A DNA stretch of 64,000 bases, from the NCBI GenBank assembly GCA_963170055.1, contig CAUJGJ010000394.1:62001-126000 (forward strand). The letters run 5' to 3'. Below the pieces are notes generated by a model that searched no databases, had not been told where the DNA came from, and saw only the letters and a list, made by a program, of their open reading frames with translations. How positions within the stretch are numbered: the stretch's first letter is position 1; each line of letters opens with the position of its first letter. The DNA comes from Halisarca cf. caerulea. Lineage: Eukaryota; Porifera; Demospongiae; Chondrillida; Halisarcidae. Position numbers and translations under genes: made by a program. This document shows positions 42,201 to 55,330 of this stretch, in pieces.

Positions 42201-43690
42201 CACGCTCATTCACAGTGGACGCACATGAAGTTTCTGAAGTGCTGTGGGCGTATTTGTGTAGTGTTGGATATGCTGGTGCTAATACCAATATTTGGCACTA
42301 GCACCACGCACATTCCCAGTGGACACACATGAAGTTTCTGTAGGACGGTGAGCGTATTTGTGTAGTGTTGGATATGCTGGTGCTAATACCAATATTTGGC
42401 ACTAGCACCACGCACATTCCCAGTGGACACACATGAAGTTTCTGAAGTTCTGTGTGCATATTTGTGTAGTGTTGGATATGCTGGTGCTAATACCAATATT
42501 TGGCACTAGCACCACGCACATTCCCAGTGGACACACATGAAGTTTCTGAAGTGCTGTGAGCGTATTTGTGTAGTGTTGGATATGCTGGTGCTAATACCAT
42601 TATTTGGCACTAGCACCACGCACATTCCAAATGGACGCACATGAAGTTTCTGAAGTGCTGTGGGCGTATTTGTGTAGTGTTGGATATGCTGGTGCTAATA
42701 GCAATATTTGGCACTAGCACCACGCACATTCCCAGTGGACACACATGACGTTTCTGAAGTGCTGTGGCGTATTTGTGTAGTGTTGGATATGCTGGTGCTA
42801 ATACCAATATTTGGCACTAGCACCATGCACATCCCCAGTGGACACACATGAAGTTTCTGAAGTGTTGTGGGCGTATTTGTGAGGTTATGGACAAGCTGGT
42901 GCTAATACCAATATTTGGTAATAGCACCACGCACATTCCTAGTTGACACACATGAAATTTCATAAGTACTGTGGGTTTATTTGTGTAGTGTTGGATATGC
43001 TGGTGCTAATACCAATATTTGGCACTAGCACCACGCACATTCCAAATGGACGCACATGAAGTTTCTGAAGTGCTGTGGGCGTATTTGTGTAGAGTTATAT
43101 ATGCTGGTGCTAATACCAATATTTGGCACTAGCACCACGCTCATTCACAGTGGACGCACATGAAGTTTCTGAAGTGCTGTGGGCGTATTTGTGTAGTGTT
43201 GGATATGCTGGTGCTAATACCAATATTTGGCACTAGCACCACGCACATTCCCAGTGGACACACATGAAGTTTCTGAAGGACGGTGAGCGTATTTGTGTAG
43301 TGTTGGATATGCTGGTGCTAATACCAATATTTGGCACAAGCACCACGCACATTCCCAGTGGACACACATGAAGTTTCTGAATTTCTGTGTGCATATTTGT
43401 GTAGTGTTGGATATGCTGGTGCTAATACCAATATTTGGCACTAGCACCACGCACATTCCCAGTGGACACAAGTGAAGTGTCTGAAGTGCTGTGGGCGTAT
43501 TTGTGTAGTGTTGGATATGCTGGTGCTAATACCAATATTTGGCACTAGCACCACGCACATTCCCAGTGGACACACATAAAGTTTCTGAAGTGCTGTGGGC
43601 GTATTTGTGTAGTGTTGGATAGGCTGGTGCTAATACCACAATTTTGCACTAGCACCACGTACATTAACAATTGACACACATGGAGTTTCT
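39245..43690. repeat. satellite with a 9-monomer tandem duplication (935 bp)
   Basis: Copies lie at about 41,010-41,944 and 41,945-42,900, with shared variants at an offset of 935 bp (9 monomers minus one base): GCACCATGCACATCCCC at 41,885 and 42,820, ACCATTATTTGGC near 41,662 and 42,597, and GCTGTGGCGTATTTG, which lost one G. An unusual monomer with GTGAGGTTATGGACAAGC is at 41,944 and 42,879; a relative with GGGAGGTTATGGATAAGC is at 40,177. Between 39,700 and 40,980 the monomers are mixed, with no clear long unit. Confidence 0.8.
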
Positions 43691-46600
43691 AATGATCTGT
43701 AAGCGCATTTGTGTAGAGTTGGATTTCCTCGTTCTAATACCAATATTTGGCACTAGCACCACGCTCATTCACAGTGGACACACATGAAGTTTCTGAAGTG
43801 CTGTGGGCGTATTTGTGTAGTGTTGGATATGCTGGTGCTAATAGCAATATTTGGTACTAGCACCACGCACATTCCCAGTGGACACAAGTGAAGTGTCTGA
43901 AGTGCTGTGGGCGTTTTTGTGTAGTGTTGGATATGCTGGTGCTAATACCAATATTTGGCACTAGCACCACGCACATTCCCAGTGGACACACATAAAGTTT
44001 CTGAAGTGCTGTGGGCGTATTTGTGTAGTGTTGGATAGGCTGGTGCTAATACCACAATTTTGCACTAGCACCACGTACATTAACAATTGACACACATGGA
44101 GTTTCTAATGATCTGTAAGCGCATTTGTGTAGAGTTGGATTTCCTCGTTCTAATACCAATATTTGGCACTAGCACCACGCGCATTCACAATTGACACACA
44201 TGAAGTTTCTGAAGATCTGTGAGCGTATTTGTGTAGTGTTGAATATTCTGGTGCTAATACCAATATTTGGCACTAGCACCACGCACATTCCAAATGGACG
44301 CACATGAAGTTTCTGAAGTGCTGTGGGCGTATTTGTGTAGTGTTGGATATGCTGGTGCTAATACCAATATTTGGCACTAGCACCACGCTCATTCACAGTG
44401 GACACACATGAAGTTTCTGAAGTGCTGTGGGCGTATTTGTGTAGTGTTGGATATGCTGGTGCTAATACCAATATTTGGCCCTAGCACCACGCACATTCAC
44501 AGTGGACACACATGAAGTTTCTGAAGTGCTTGGGGCGTATTTGTGTAGTGTTGGATATGCTGGTGCTAATACCAATATTTGGCACTAGCACCACGCACAT
44601 TCCCAGTGGACACACATGAAGTTTCTTGAAGTGCTGTGGGCGTATTTGTGTAGTGTTGGATATGCTGGTGCTAATACCAATATTTGGCACTAGCACCACG
44701 CACATTCCCAGTGGACACACATGAAGTTTCTGAAGTGCTGTGTGCATATTTGTGTAGTGTTGGATATGCTGGTGCTAATACCAATATTTGGCACTAGCAC
44801 CACGCACATTCCCAGTGGACACACATAAAGTTTCTGAAGTGCTGTGGGCGTATTTGTGTAGTGTTTGATGGGCTGGTGCTAATACCACAATTTTGCACTA
44901 GCACCACGTACATTAACAATTGACACACATGGAGTTTCTAATGATCTGTAAGCGCATTTGTGTAGAGTTGGATTTCCTCGTGCTAATACCAATATTTGGC
45001 ACTAGCACCACGCGCATTCACAATTGACACACATGAAGTTTCTGAAGATCTGTGAGCGTATTTGTGTAGTGTTGAATATGCTGGTGCTAATACCAATATT
45101 TGGCACTAGCACCACGCACATTCCCAGTGGACACACATGAAGTTTCTGAAGTGCTGTGGGCGTATGTGTGTAGTGTTGGATATACTGGTGCTAATACGAA
45201 AATTTGGCACTAGCACCACGCGCACTCACAATTGACACACATGAAGTTTCTGAAGATCTGTGAGCGTATTTGTGTAGTGTTGAATATGCTGGTGCTAATA
45301 CCAATATTTGGTAATAGCACCACGCACATTCCAAATTGACACACATGAAGTTTCTGAAGTGCTGTGTGCATATTTATGTAGTGTTGGATATGCTGGTGCT
45401 AATACCAATATTTGGCACTAGCACCACGCACATTCCAAATGGACGCACATGAAGTTTCTGAAGTGCTGTGGGCGTATTTGTGTAGTGTTGGATATGCTGG
45501 TGCTAATAGCAATATTTGGTACTAGCACCACGCACATTCCCAGTGGACACAAGTGAAGTTTCTGAAGTGCTGTGGGCGTATTTGTGTAGTGTTGGATATA
45601 CTGGTGCTAATACCATTGTTTGGTACTAACATCACGCACATTCCTAGTGGACACACATGAAGTTTCTGAAGTGCTGTGGGCGTTTGTGTGTAGTGTTGGA
45701 TATGCTGGTGCTAATACCAATATTTGGTAATAGCACCACGCACATTCGTAGTTGACACACATGAAATTTCATAAGTACTGTGGGTGTATTTGTGTAGTGT
45801 TGGATATGCTGGTGCTAATACCAATATTTGGCACTATCACCACGCACATTCCCAGTGGACACACATAAAGCTTCTGAAGTGCTGTTGGCGTATTTGTGTA
45901 GTGTTGGATAGGCTGGTGCTAATACCACAATTTGGCACTAGTACCACGCACATTTCCCAATTGACACGCATGGAGTTTCTAATGATCTGTAAGCGCATTT
46001 GTGTAGAGTTGGATTTCCTCGTGCTAATACCAATATTTGGCACTAGCACCACGCGCATTCACAATTGACACACATGAAGTTTATGAAGATCTGTGAGCGT
46101 ATTTGTGTAGTGTTGAATATGCTGGTGCTAATACCAATATTTGGCACTAGCACCACGCACATTCCCAGTGGACACACATGAAGTTTCTGAAGTGCTGTGG
46201 GCGTATGTGTGTAGTGTTGGATATACTGGTGCTAATACCATTGTTTGGTACTAACACCACGCACATTCCTAGTGGACACACATGAAGTTTGTGAAGTGCT
46301 GTGGGCGTTTGTGTGTAGTGTTGGATATGCTGGTGCTAATACCAATATTTGGTAATAGCACCACGCTCATTCGTAGTTAACACACAAGAAATTTCATAAG
46401 TACTGTGGGTGTATTTGTGTAGTGTTGGATATACTGGTGCTAATACGAAAATTTGGCACTAGCACCACGCGCATTCACAATTGACACACATGAAGTTTCT
46501 AATTAGCTGTAAGCGTATTTGTTTAGTGTTGAATATGCTGGTGCTAATACCAATATTTGGTAATAGCACCACGCACATTCCTAGTTGACACACATGACAT

Positions 46601-49600
46601 TTCATAAGTACTGTGGGTGTATTTGTGTAGTGTTAGATATGCTGGTGCTAATACCAATATTTGGCACTAGCACCACGCACATTCCAAATGGACGCACATG
46701 AAGTTTCTGAAGTGCTGTGGGCGTATTTGTGTAGTGTTGGATATGCTGGTGCTAATACCAATATTTGGCACTAGCACCACGCTCATTCACAGTGGACACA
46801 CATGAAGTTTCTGAAGTGCTGTGGGCGTATTTGTGTAGTGTTGGATATGCTGGTGCTAATAGCAATATTTGGTACTAGCACCACGCACATTCACAGTGGA
46901 CACACATGAAGTTTCTGAAGTGCTGTGGGCGTATTTGTGTAGTGTTGGATATGCTGGTGCTAATACCAATATTTGGCCCTAGCACCACGCACATTCCCAG
47001 TGGACACACATGAAGTTTCTGAAGTGCTGTGGGCGTATTTGTGTAGTGTTGGATATGCTGGTGCTAATACCAATATTTGGCACTAGCACCACGCACATTC
47101 CCAGTGGACACAAGTGAAGTTTCTGAAGTGCTGTGGGCGTATTTGTGTAGTGTTGGATATACTGGTGCTAATACCATTGTTTGGTACTAACACCACGCAC
47201 ATTCCTAGTGGACACACATGGAGTTTATGAAGTGCTGTGGGCGTTTGTGTGTAGTGTTGGATATGCTGGTGCTAATACCAATATTTGGCACTAGCACCAC
47301 ACACATTCCTAGTTGACACACATGAAAATTCTGAAGGACGGTGAGCGTATTTGTGTAGTGTTGGATATGCTGGTGCTAATACCAATATTTGGCACTAGCA
47401 CCACGCACATTCCCAGTGGACACACATGAATTTTCTGAAGTGCTGTGGGCGTATTTGTGTAGTGTTGGATAGACTGGTGCTAATACCACAATTTTGCACT
47501 AGCACATCGTACATTAACAATTGACACAGATGGAGTTTCTAATGATCTGTAAGCGCATTTGTGTAGAGTTGGATTTCCTCGTGCTAATACCAATATTTGG
47601 CACTAGCACCACGCGCATTCACAATTGACACACATGAAGTTTCTGAAGATCTGTGAGCGTATTTGTGTAGTGTTGAAAATGCTGGTGCTAATACCAATAT
47701 TTGGCACTAGCACCACGCACATTCCCAGTGGACACACATGAAGTTTCTGAAGTGCTGTGGGCGTATGTGTGTAATGTTGGATATACTGGTGCTAATACGA
47801 AAATTTGGCACTAGCACCACGCGCATTCACAATTGACACACATGAAGTTTCTGAAGATCTGTGAGCGTATTTGTGTAGTGTTGAAAATGCTGGTGCTAAT
47901 ACCAATATTTGGTAATAGCACCACGCACATTCCAAATTGACACACATGAAGTTTCTGAAGTGCTGTGTGCATATTTATGTAGTGTTGGATATGCTGGTGC
48001 TAATACCAATATTTGGCACTAGCACCACGCACATTCAAAATGGACGCACATGAAGTTTCTGAAGTGCTGTGGGCGTATTTGTGTAGTGTTGGATATGCTG
48101 GTGCAAATACCAATATTTGGCACTAGCACCACGCACATTCACAGTGGACACACTTGAAGTTTCTGAAGTGCTGTGGGCGTATTTGTGTAGTGTTGGATAT
48201 GCTGGTGCTAATAGCAATATTTGGTACTAGCACCACGCACATTCCCAGTGGACACAAGTGAAGTTTCTGAAGTGCTGTGGGCGTATGTGTGTAGTGTTGG
48301 ATATACTGGTGCTAATACCATTGTTTGGTACTAACACCACGCACATTCCTAGTGGACACACATGAAGTTTCTGAAGTGCTGTGGGCGTTTGTGTGTAGTG
48401 TTGGATATGCTGGTGGTAATACCAATATTTTGTAATAGCACCACGCACATTCCCAATTGACACACATAAAGTTTCTAAAGTGCTGTAAGCGTATTTGTGT
48501 AGTGTTGGATATGATGGTGCTAATACCAATATTTGGCACTAGCACCACGCATATTCCCAGTGGACACACATGAAGTTACTGAAGTGTTGTGGGCGTATTT
48601 GTGTAGGGTTGGATATGCTTGTGCTAATACCAATATTTGGCACTAGCACCACGCACATTCCCAGTGGACACACATAAAGCTTCTGAAGTGCTGTGGGCGT
48701 ATTTGTATAGTGTTGGATAGGCTGGTGCTAATACCACAATTTGGCACTAGCACCACGCACATTCCCAATTGACACGCATGGAGTTTCTAATGATGTGTAA
48801 GCGCATTTGTGTAGAGTTGGATTTCCTCGTGCTAATACCAATATTCGGCACTAGCACCACGCGCATTCACAATTGACACACATGAAGTTTCTGAAGATCT
48901 GTGAGCGTATTTGTGTAGTGTTGAATATGCTGGTGCTAATACCAATATTTGGCACTAGCACCACGCACATTCCCAGTGGACACACATGAAGTTTCTGAAG
49001 TGCTGTGGGCGTATGTGTGTAGTGTTGGATATACTGGTGCTAATACCATTGTTTGGTACTAACACCACGCACATTCCTAGTGGACACACATGAAGTTTCT
49101 GAAGTGCTGTGGGTGTATTTGTGTAGTGTTGGATATGCTGGTGCTAATACCAATATTTGGCACTAGCACCACGCACATTCCCAGTGGACACACATGAACT
49201 TTTTGAAGTGCTGTGGGCGTATTTGTGTAGGGTTGGATATGCTTGTGCTAATACCAATATTTGGCACTAGCACCACGCACATTCCCAGTGGACACACATA
49301 AAGTTTCTGAAGTGCTGTGGGCGTATTTGTGTAGTGTTGGATAGGCTGGTGCTAATACCACAATTTGGCACTAGCACCACGCACATTCCCAATTGACACA
49401 CATGGAGTTTCTAATGATCTGTAAGCGCATTTGTGTAGAGTTGGATTTCCTCGTGCTAATACCAATATTTGGCACTAGCACCACGCACATTCCTAAAAGA
49501 CACACATGAAATTTCATAAGTTCTGTGGGTGTATTTGTGTAGTGTTGAATATGCTGGTGCTAATACCAATATTTGGCACTAGCACCACGCACATTCCCAG

Positions 49601-52600
49601 TGGACACACATGAAGTTTCTGAAGTGCTGTGGAAGTATGTGTGTAGTGTTGGATATACTGGTGCTAATACCATTGTTTGGTACTAACACCACGCACATTC
49701 CTAGTGGACACACATGAAGTTTCTGAAGTGCTGTGGGCGGTTGTGTGTAGTGTTGGATATGCTGGTGCTAATACCAATATTTTGTAATAGCACCACGCAC
49801 ATTCCCAATTGACACACATGAAGTTTCTAAATAGCTGTAAGCGTATTTGTGTAGTGTTGAATATGCTGGTGCTAATACCAATATTTGGTAATAGCACCAC
49901 GCACATTCCTAGTTGACACACATGACATTTCATAAGTACTGTGGGTGTATTTGTGTATTGTTAGATATGCTGGTGCTAATACCAATATTTGGCACTAGCA
50001 CCACGCACATTCCAAATGGACGCACATGAAGTTTCTGAAGTGCTGTGGGCGTATTTGTGTAGTGTTGGATATGCTGGTGCTAATACCAATATTTGGCACT
50101 AGCACCACGCTCATTCACAGTGGACACACATGAAGTTTCTGAAGTGCTGTGGGCGTATTTGTGTAGTGTTGGATATGCTGGTGCTAATACCAATATTTGG
50201 TACTAGCACCACGCACATTCACAGTGGACACACATGAAGTTTCTGAAGTGCTGTGGGCGTATTTGTGTAGTGTTGGATATGCTGGTGCTAATACCAATAT
50301 TTGGCACTAGCACCACACACATTCCCAGTGGACACACATGAAGTTTCTGAAGTGCTGTGGGCGTATTTGTGTAGTGTTGGATATGCTGGTGCTAATACCA
50401 ATATTTGGCACTAGCACCACGCACATTCCTAGTTGACACACATGAAAATTCTGAAGGACGGTGAGCGTATTTGTGTAGTGTTGGATATGCTGGTGCTAAT
50501 ACCAATATTTGGCACTAGCACCACGCACATTCCCAGTGGACACACATGAATTTTCTGAAGTGCTGTGGGCGTATTTGTGTAGTGTTAGATAGACTGGTGC
50601 TAATACCACAATTTTGCACTAGCACCACGTACATTAACAATTGACACACATGGAGTTTCTAATGATCTGTAAGCGCATTTGTGTAGAGTTGGATTTCCTC
50701 GTGCTAATACCAATATTTGGCACTAGCACCACGCACATTCCCAGTGGACACACATGAAGTTTCTGAAGTGCTGTGGAAGTATGTGTGTAGTGTTGGATAT
50801 ACTGGTGCTAATACCATTGTTTGGTACTAACACCACGCACATTCCTAGTGGACACACATGAAGTTTCTGAAGTGCTGTGGGCGTTTGTGTGTAGTGTTGG
50901 ATATGCTGGTGCTAATACCAATATTTTGTAATAGCACCACGCACATTCCCAATTGACACACATGAAGTTTCTAAATAGCTGTAAGCGTATTTGTGTAGTG
51001 TTGAATATGCTGGTGCTAATACCAATATTTGGTAATAGCACCACGCACATTCCTAGTTGACACACATGACATTTCATAAGTACTGTGGGTGTATTTGTGT
51101 AGTGTTAGATATGCTGGTGCTAATACCAATATTTGGCACTAGCACCACGCACATTCCAAATGGACGCACATGAAGTTTCTGAAGTGCTGTGGGCGTATTT
51201 GTGTAGTGTTGGATATGCTGGTGCTAATACCAATATTTGGCACTAGCACCACGCTCATTCACAGTGGACACACATGAAGTTTCTGAAGTGCTGTGGGCGT
51301 ATTTGTGTAGTGTTGGATATGCTGGTGCTAATACCAATATTTGGTATTAGCACCACGCACATTCACAGTGGACACACATGAAGTTTCTGAAGTGCTGTGG
51401 GCGTATTTGTGTAGTGTTGGATATGCTGGTGCTAATACCAATATTTGGCCCTAGCACCACGCACATTCCCAGTGGACACACATGAAGTTTCTGAAGTGCT
51501 GTGGGCGTATTTGTGTAGTGTTGGATATGCTGGTGCTAATACCAATATTTGGCACTAGCACCACGCACATTCCCAGTGGACACACATGAAGTTTCTAAAG
51601 TGCTGTGGGCGTATTTGTGTAGTGTTGGATATGCTGGTGCTAATACCAATATTTGGCACTAGCACCACGCACATTCCTAGTTGACACACATGAAAATTCT
51701 GAAGGACGGTGAGCGTATTTGTGTAGTGTTGGATATGCTGGTGCTAATACCAATATTTGGCACTAGCACCACGCACATTCCCAGTGGACACACATGAATT
51801 TTCTGAAGTGCTGTGGGCGTATTTGTGTAGTGTTGGATAGACTGGTGCAAATACCACAATTTTGCACTAGCACCACGTACATTAACAATTGACACACATG
51901 GAGTTTCTAATGATCTGTAAGCGCATTTGTGTAGAGTTGGATTTCCTCGTGCTAATACCAATATTAGGCACTAGCACCACGCGCATTCACAATTGACACA
52001 CATGAAGTTTCTGAAGATCTGTGAGCTTATTTGTGTAGTGTTGAATATGCTGGTGCTAATACCAATATTTGGCACTAGCACCACGCACATTCCCAGTGGA
52101 CACACATGAAGTTTCTGAAGTGCTGTGGGCGTATGTGTGTAATGTTGGATATACTGGTGCTAATACGAAAATTTGGCACTAGCACCACGCGCATTCACAA
52201 TTGACACACATGAAGTTTCTGAAGATCTGTGAGCGTATTTGTGTAGTGTTGAATATGCTGGTGCTAATACCAATATTTGGTAATAGCACCACGCACATTC
52301 CAAATTGACACACATGAAGTTTCTGAAGTGCTGTGTGCATATTTATGTAGTGTTGGATATGCTGGTGCTAATACCAATATTTGGCACTAGCACCACGAAC
52401 ATTCCAAATGGACGCACATGAAGTTTCTGAAGTGCTGTGGGCGTATTTGTGTAGTGTTGGATATGCTGGTGCTAATACCAATATTTGGCACTAGCACCAC
52501 GCACATTCACAGTGGACACACTTGAAGTTTCTAAAGTGCTGTGGGCGTATTTGTGTAGTGTTGGATATGCTGGTGCTAATAGCAATATTTGGTACTAGCA

Positions 52601-53560
52601 CCACGCACATTCCCAGTGGACACAAGTGAAGTTTCTGAAGTGCTGTGGGCGTATTTGTGTAGTGTTGGATATACTGGTGCTAATACCATTGTTTGGTACT
52701 AACACCACGCACATTCCTAGTGGACACACATGAAGTTTCTGAAGTGCTGTGGGCGTTTGTGTGTAGTGTTGGATATGCTGGTGCTAATACCAATATTTGG
52801 TAATAGCACCACGCACATTCGTAGTTGACACACATGAAATTTCATAAGTACTGTGGGTGTATTTGTGTAGTGTTGGATATGATGGTGCTAATACCAATAT
52901 TTGGCACTAGCACCACGCACATTCCCAGTGGACACTCATGAAGTTTCTGAAGTGCTGTGGGCGTATTTGTGTAGGGTTGGATATGCTTGTGCTAATACCA
53001 ATATTTGGCACTAGCACCACGCACATTCCCAGTGGACACACATAAAGCTTCTGAAGTGCTGTGGGCGTATTTGTATAGTGTTGGATAGGCTGGTGCTAAT
53101 ACCACAATTTGGCACTAGCACCACGCACATTCCCAATTGACACGCATGGAGTTTCTAATGATGTGTAAGCGCATTTGTGTAGAGTTGGATTTCCTCGTGC
53201 TAATACCAATATTTGGCACTAGCACCACGCGCATTCACAATTGACACACATGAAGTTTCTGAAGATCTGTGAGCGTATTTCTGTAGTGTTGAATATGCTG
53301 GTGCTAATACCAATATTTGGCACTAGCACCACGCACATTCCCAGTGGACACACATGAAGTTTCTGAAGTGCTGTGGGCGTATGTGTGTAGTGTTGGATAT
53401 ACTGGTGCTAATACCATTGTTTGGTACTAACACCACGCACATTCCTAGTGGACACACATGAAGTTTCTGAAGTGCTGTGGGCGTTTGTGTGTAGTGTTGG
53501 ATATGCTGGTGCTAATACCAATATTTTGTAATAGCACCACGCACATTCACAGTGGACACA
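43691..53560. repeat. satellite rich in a diverged three-monomer cassette
   Basis: A fixed run recurs: CACATAAAGTTTC, GGATAGGCTGG, TAATACCACAATTT, GTACATTAACAATTGACAC, CATGGAGTTTCTAATGATC, then GTAGAGTTGGATTTCCTCG. The TTCCTCG marker is at 43,725, 44,141, 44,974, 46,015, 47,575, 48,823, 49,447, 50,695, 51,943 and 53,191. Spacings are near multiples of 104. Later copies carry private forms such as CATAAAGCTTCTG (45,863 and 48,672), GTATTTGTATAG (48,693 and 53,066) and CATTCCCAATTGACACGC (48,760 and 53,126). This mixture resembles older, less homogenised array. Confidence 0.82.
49550..51930. repeat. 11/12-monomer tandem duplication
   Basis: The ACCATTGTTTGG monomer and neighbours at 49,670 recur at 50,814 (1,144 bp, 11 monomers), including the private GCTGTGGAAGTATGTGTG and TTTCTAAATAGCTG variants. 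Further right the offset grows to 1,248 bp (12 monomers): ATTCCTAGTTGACACAC followed by AAAATTCTGAAGG is at 50,425 and 51,673. So the second copy holds one extra monomer. Confidence 0.8.
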
Positions 53561-55189
53561 CATGACCTTTCTGAAGTGCTGTGGGCGTATTTGTGTAGTG
53601 TTGGATATGCTGGTGCTAATACCAATATTTGGCACTAGCACCACGCACATTCCCAGTGGACACACATGACCTTTCTGAAGTGCTGTGGGGGTATTTATGT
53701 AGTGTTGGATATGCTGGTGCTAATACCAATATTTGGCACTAGCACCACGCACATTCCCAGTGGACACACATGACCTTTCTGAAGTGCTGTGTGCGTATTG
53801 GTGTAGTGTTGGATATACTGGTGCTAATACATATATTTGGCACTAGCACCACGCACATTCCCAGTGGACACACATGAAGTTTCTGAAGTGCTGTGGGCGC
53901 ATTTGGGTAATGTTGGATATGCTGTTGAAAATACCAATATTTGGCACTAGCACCACACGCATTCCCAGTGGACACAAAAAGTTTCTGAACAGCTTTAGGC
54001 CAACTTGTGTAGTGTTGGATATGCTGGTGCTAATATCAATATTTGGCACTAGCACCACGCAAATTCCCATTGGACACACATGACCTTTCTGAAGTGCTGT
54101 GGGCGTATTTGTGTAGTGTTGGATATGCTGGTGCTAATACCAATATTTGGCACTAGCACCACGCACATTCCCAGTGGACACACATGAAGTTTCTTAACTA
54201 CTGTGGGCGTATTTGTGTAGTGTTGGATATTCTGATGCTAATACATATATTTGGCACTAGCACCACGCACATTCCCAGTTGACACACATGAAGTTTATAA
54301 CTATTGTGGGTGTATTTGTGTAGTGTTGGATATGCTGGTGCTAATACCAATATTTGGCGCTAGCACCATGCACATTCAAAATGGACACACATGACCTTTC
54401 TGAAGTGCTGTGGGCGTATTTGTGTAGTGTTGGATATGCTGGTGCTAATAGCAATATTTGGTACTAGCACCACGCACATTCCCAGTGGACACACATGACC
54501 TTTCTGAGGTGCTTTGGGCGTATTTGTGTTATGTTGGATATGCTGGTGCTAAGACTAATATTTGGCACTAGCACCACGCACATTCCCAGTGGACACACAT
54601 GAAGTTCCTGAAGTGCTGTGGGCGTATTTTGTAGTGTTGGATATGCTGGTGCTAATACCAATATTTAGCACTAGCACCACGCACATTCCCAGTGGACACA
54701 CTTGAAGTTTCTGCAGTACTGTGAGCGTATTTGTGTAGTGTTGGATATGCTGGTGCTAAGACTAATATTTGGCACTAGCTCCGTGCACATTCCCAGTGCA
54801 CATATGAAGTTACTGAAGTGCTGTGGGCGTAATTGTGTAGTGCTTGATATGCTGGTGCTAATACCAATATTTGGCAATAGCACCACGCACATTCCCAATT
54901 GACACACATGAAGTTTCTAAAGATCTGTGAGCGTATTTGTTTAGAGTTGCATTAGCTCGTGCTAATACCAATATTTGGCACTAGCACGACGCACATTCCT
55001 AGTAGACACACATGAAATTTCATAAGTACTGTGGGCGTATTTTTGTAGTGTTGGATATGCTGGTGCTAATACCAATATTTGGCACATAACATCACGCACA
55101 TTCCTAGTTGACACACATGAAATTTCATAAGTACTGTGGGTGTATTTGTGTAGTGTTGGATATGCTTGTGCTAATAGCAATATTTGGCA

Positions 55190-55330
55190 CTAGCACCACC
55201 CACATTCCCAGTGGACACCCATGAATTTTTTTAATTGCTGTGAGTGCATTAGTGTAGTGTTGAATATTCTGAACTGCTTTGAGCGTATTTGTGTAGTGTT
55301 GGATATGCTGGTGCTAAGACCAATATTTGG
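55190..55330. repeat. hybrid monomer with a 65-bp internal deletion
   Basis: The landmark GTGTTGAATAT at 55,257 is followed by the next GTGTTGGATAT at 55,296, only 39 bp away instead of 104. The junction joins the middle of one monomer (GTGTTGAATAT) to the front part of the next (TCTGAACTGCTTTGAGCG). The deletion puts everything to the right out of register with the 104-bp grid. A smaller 17-bp deletion lies near 56,205, where the same landmarks (56,128 and 56,215) are 87 bp apart. Confidence 0.8.
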
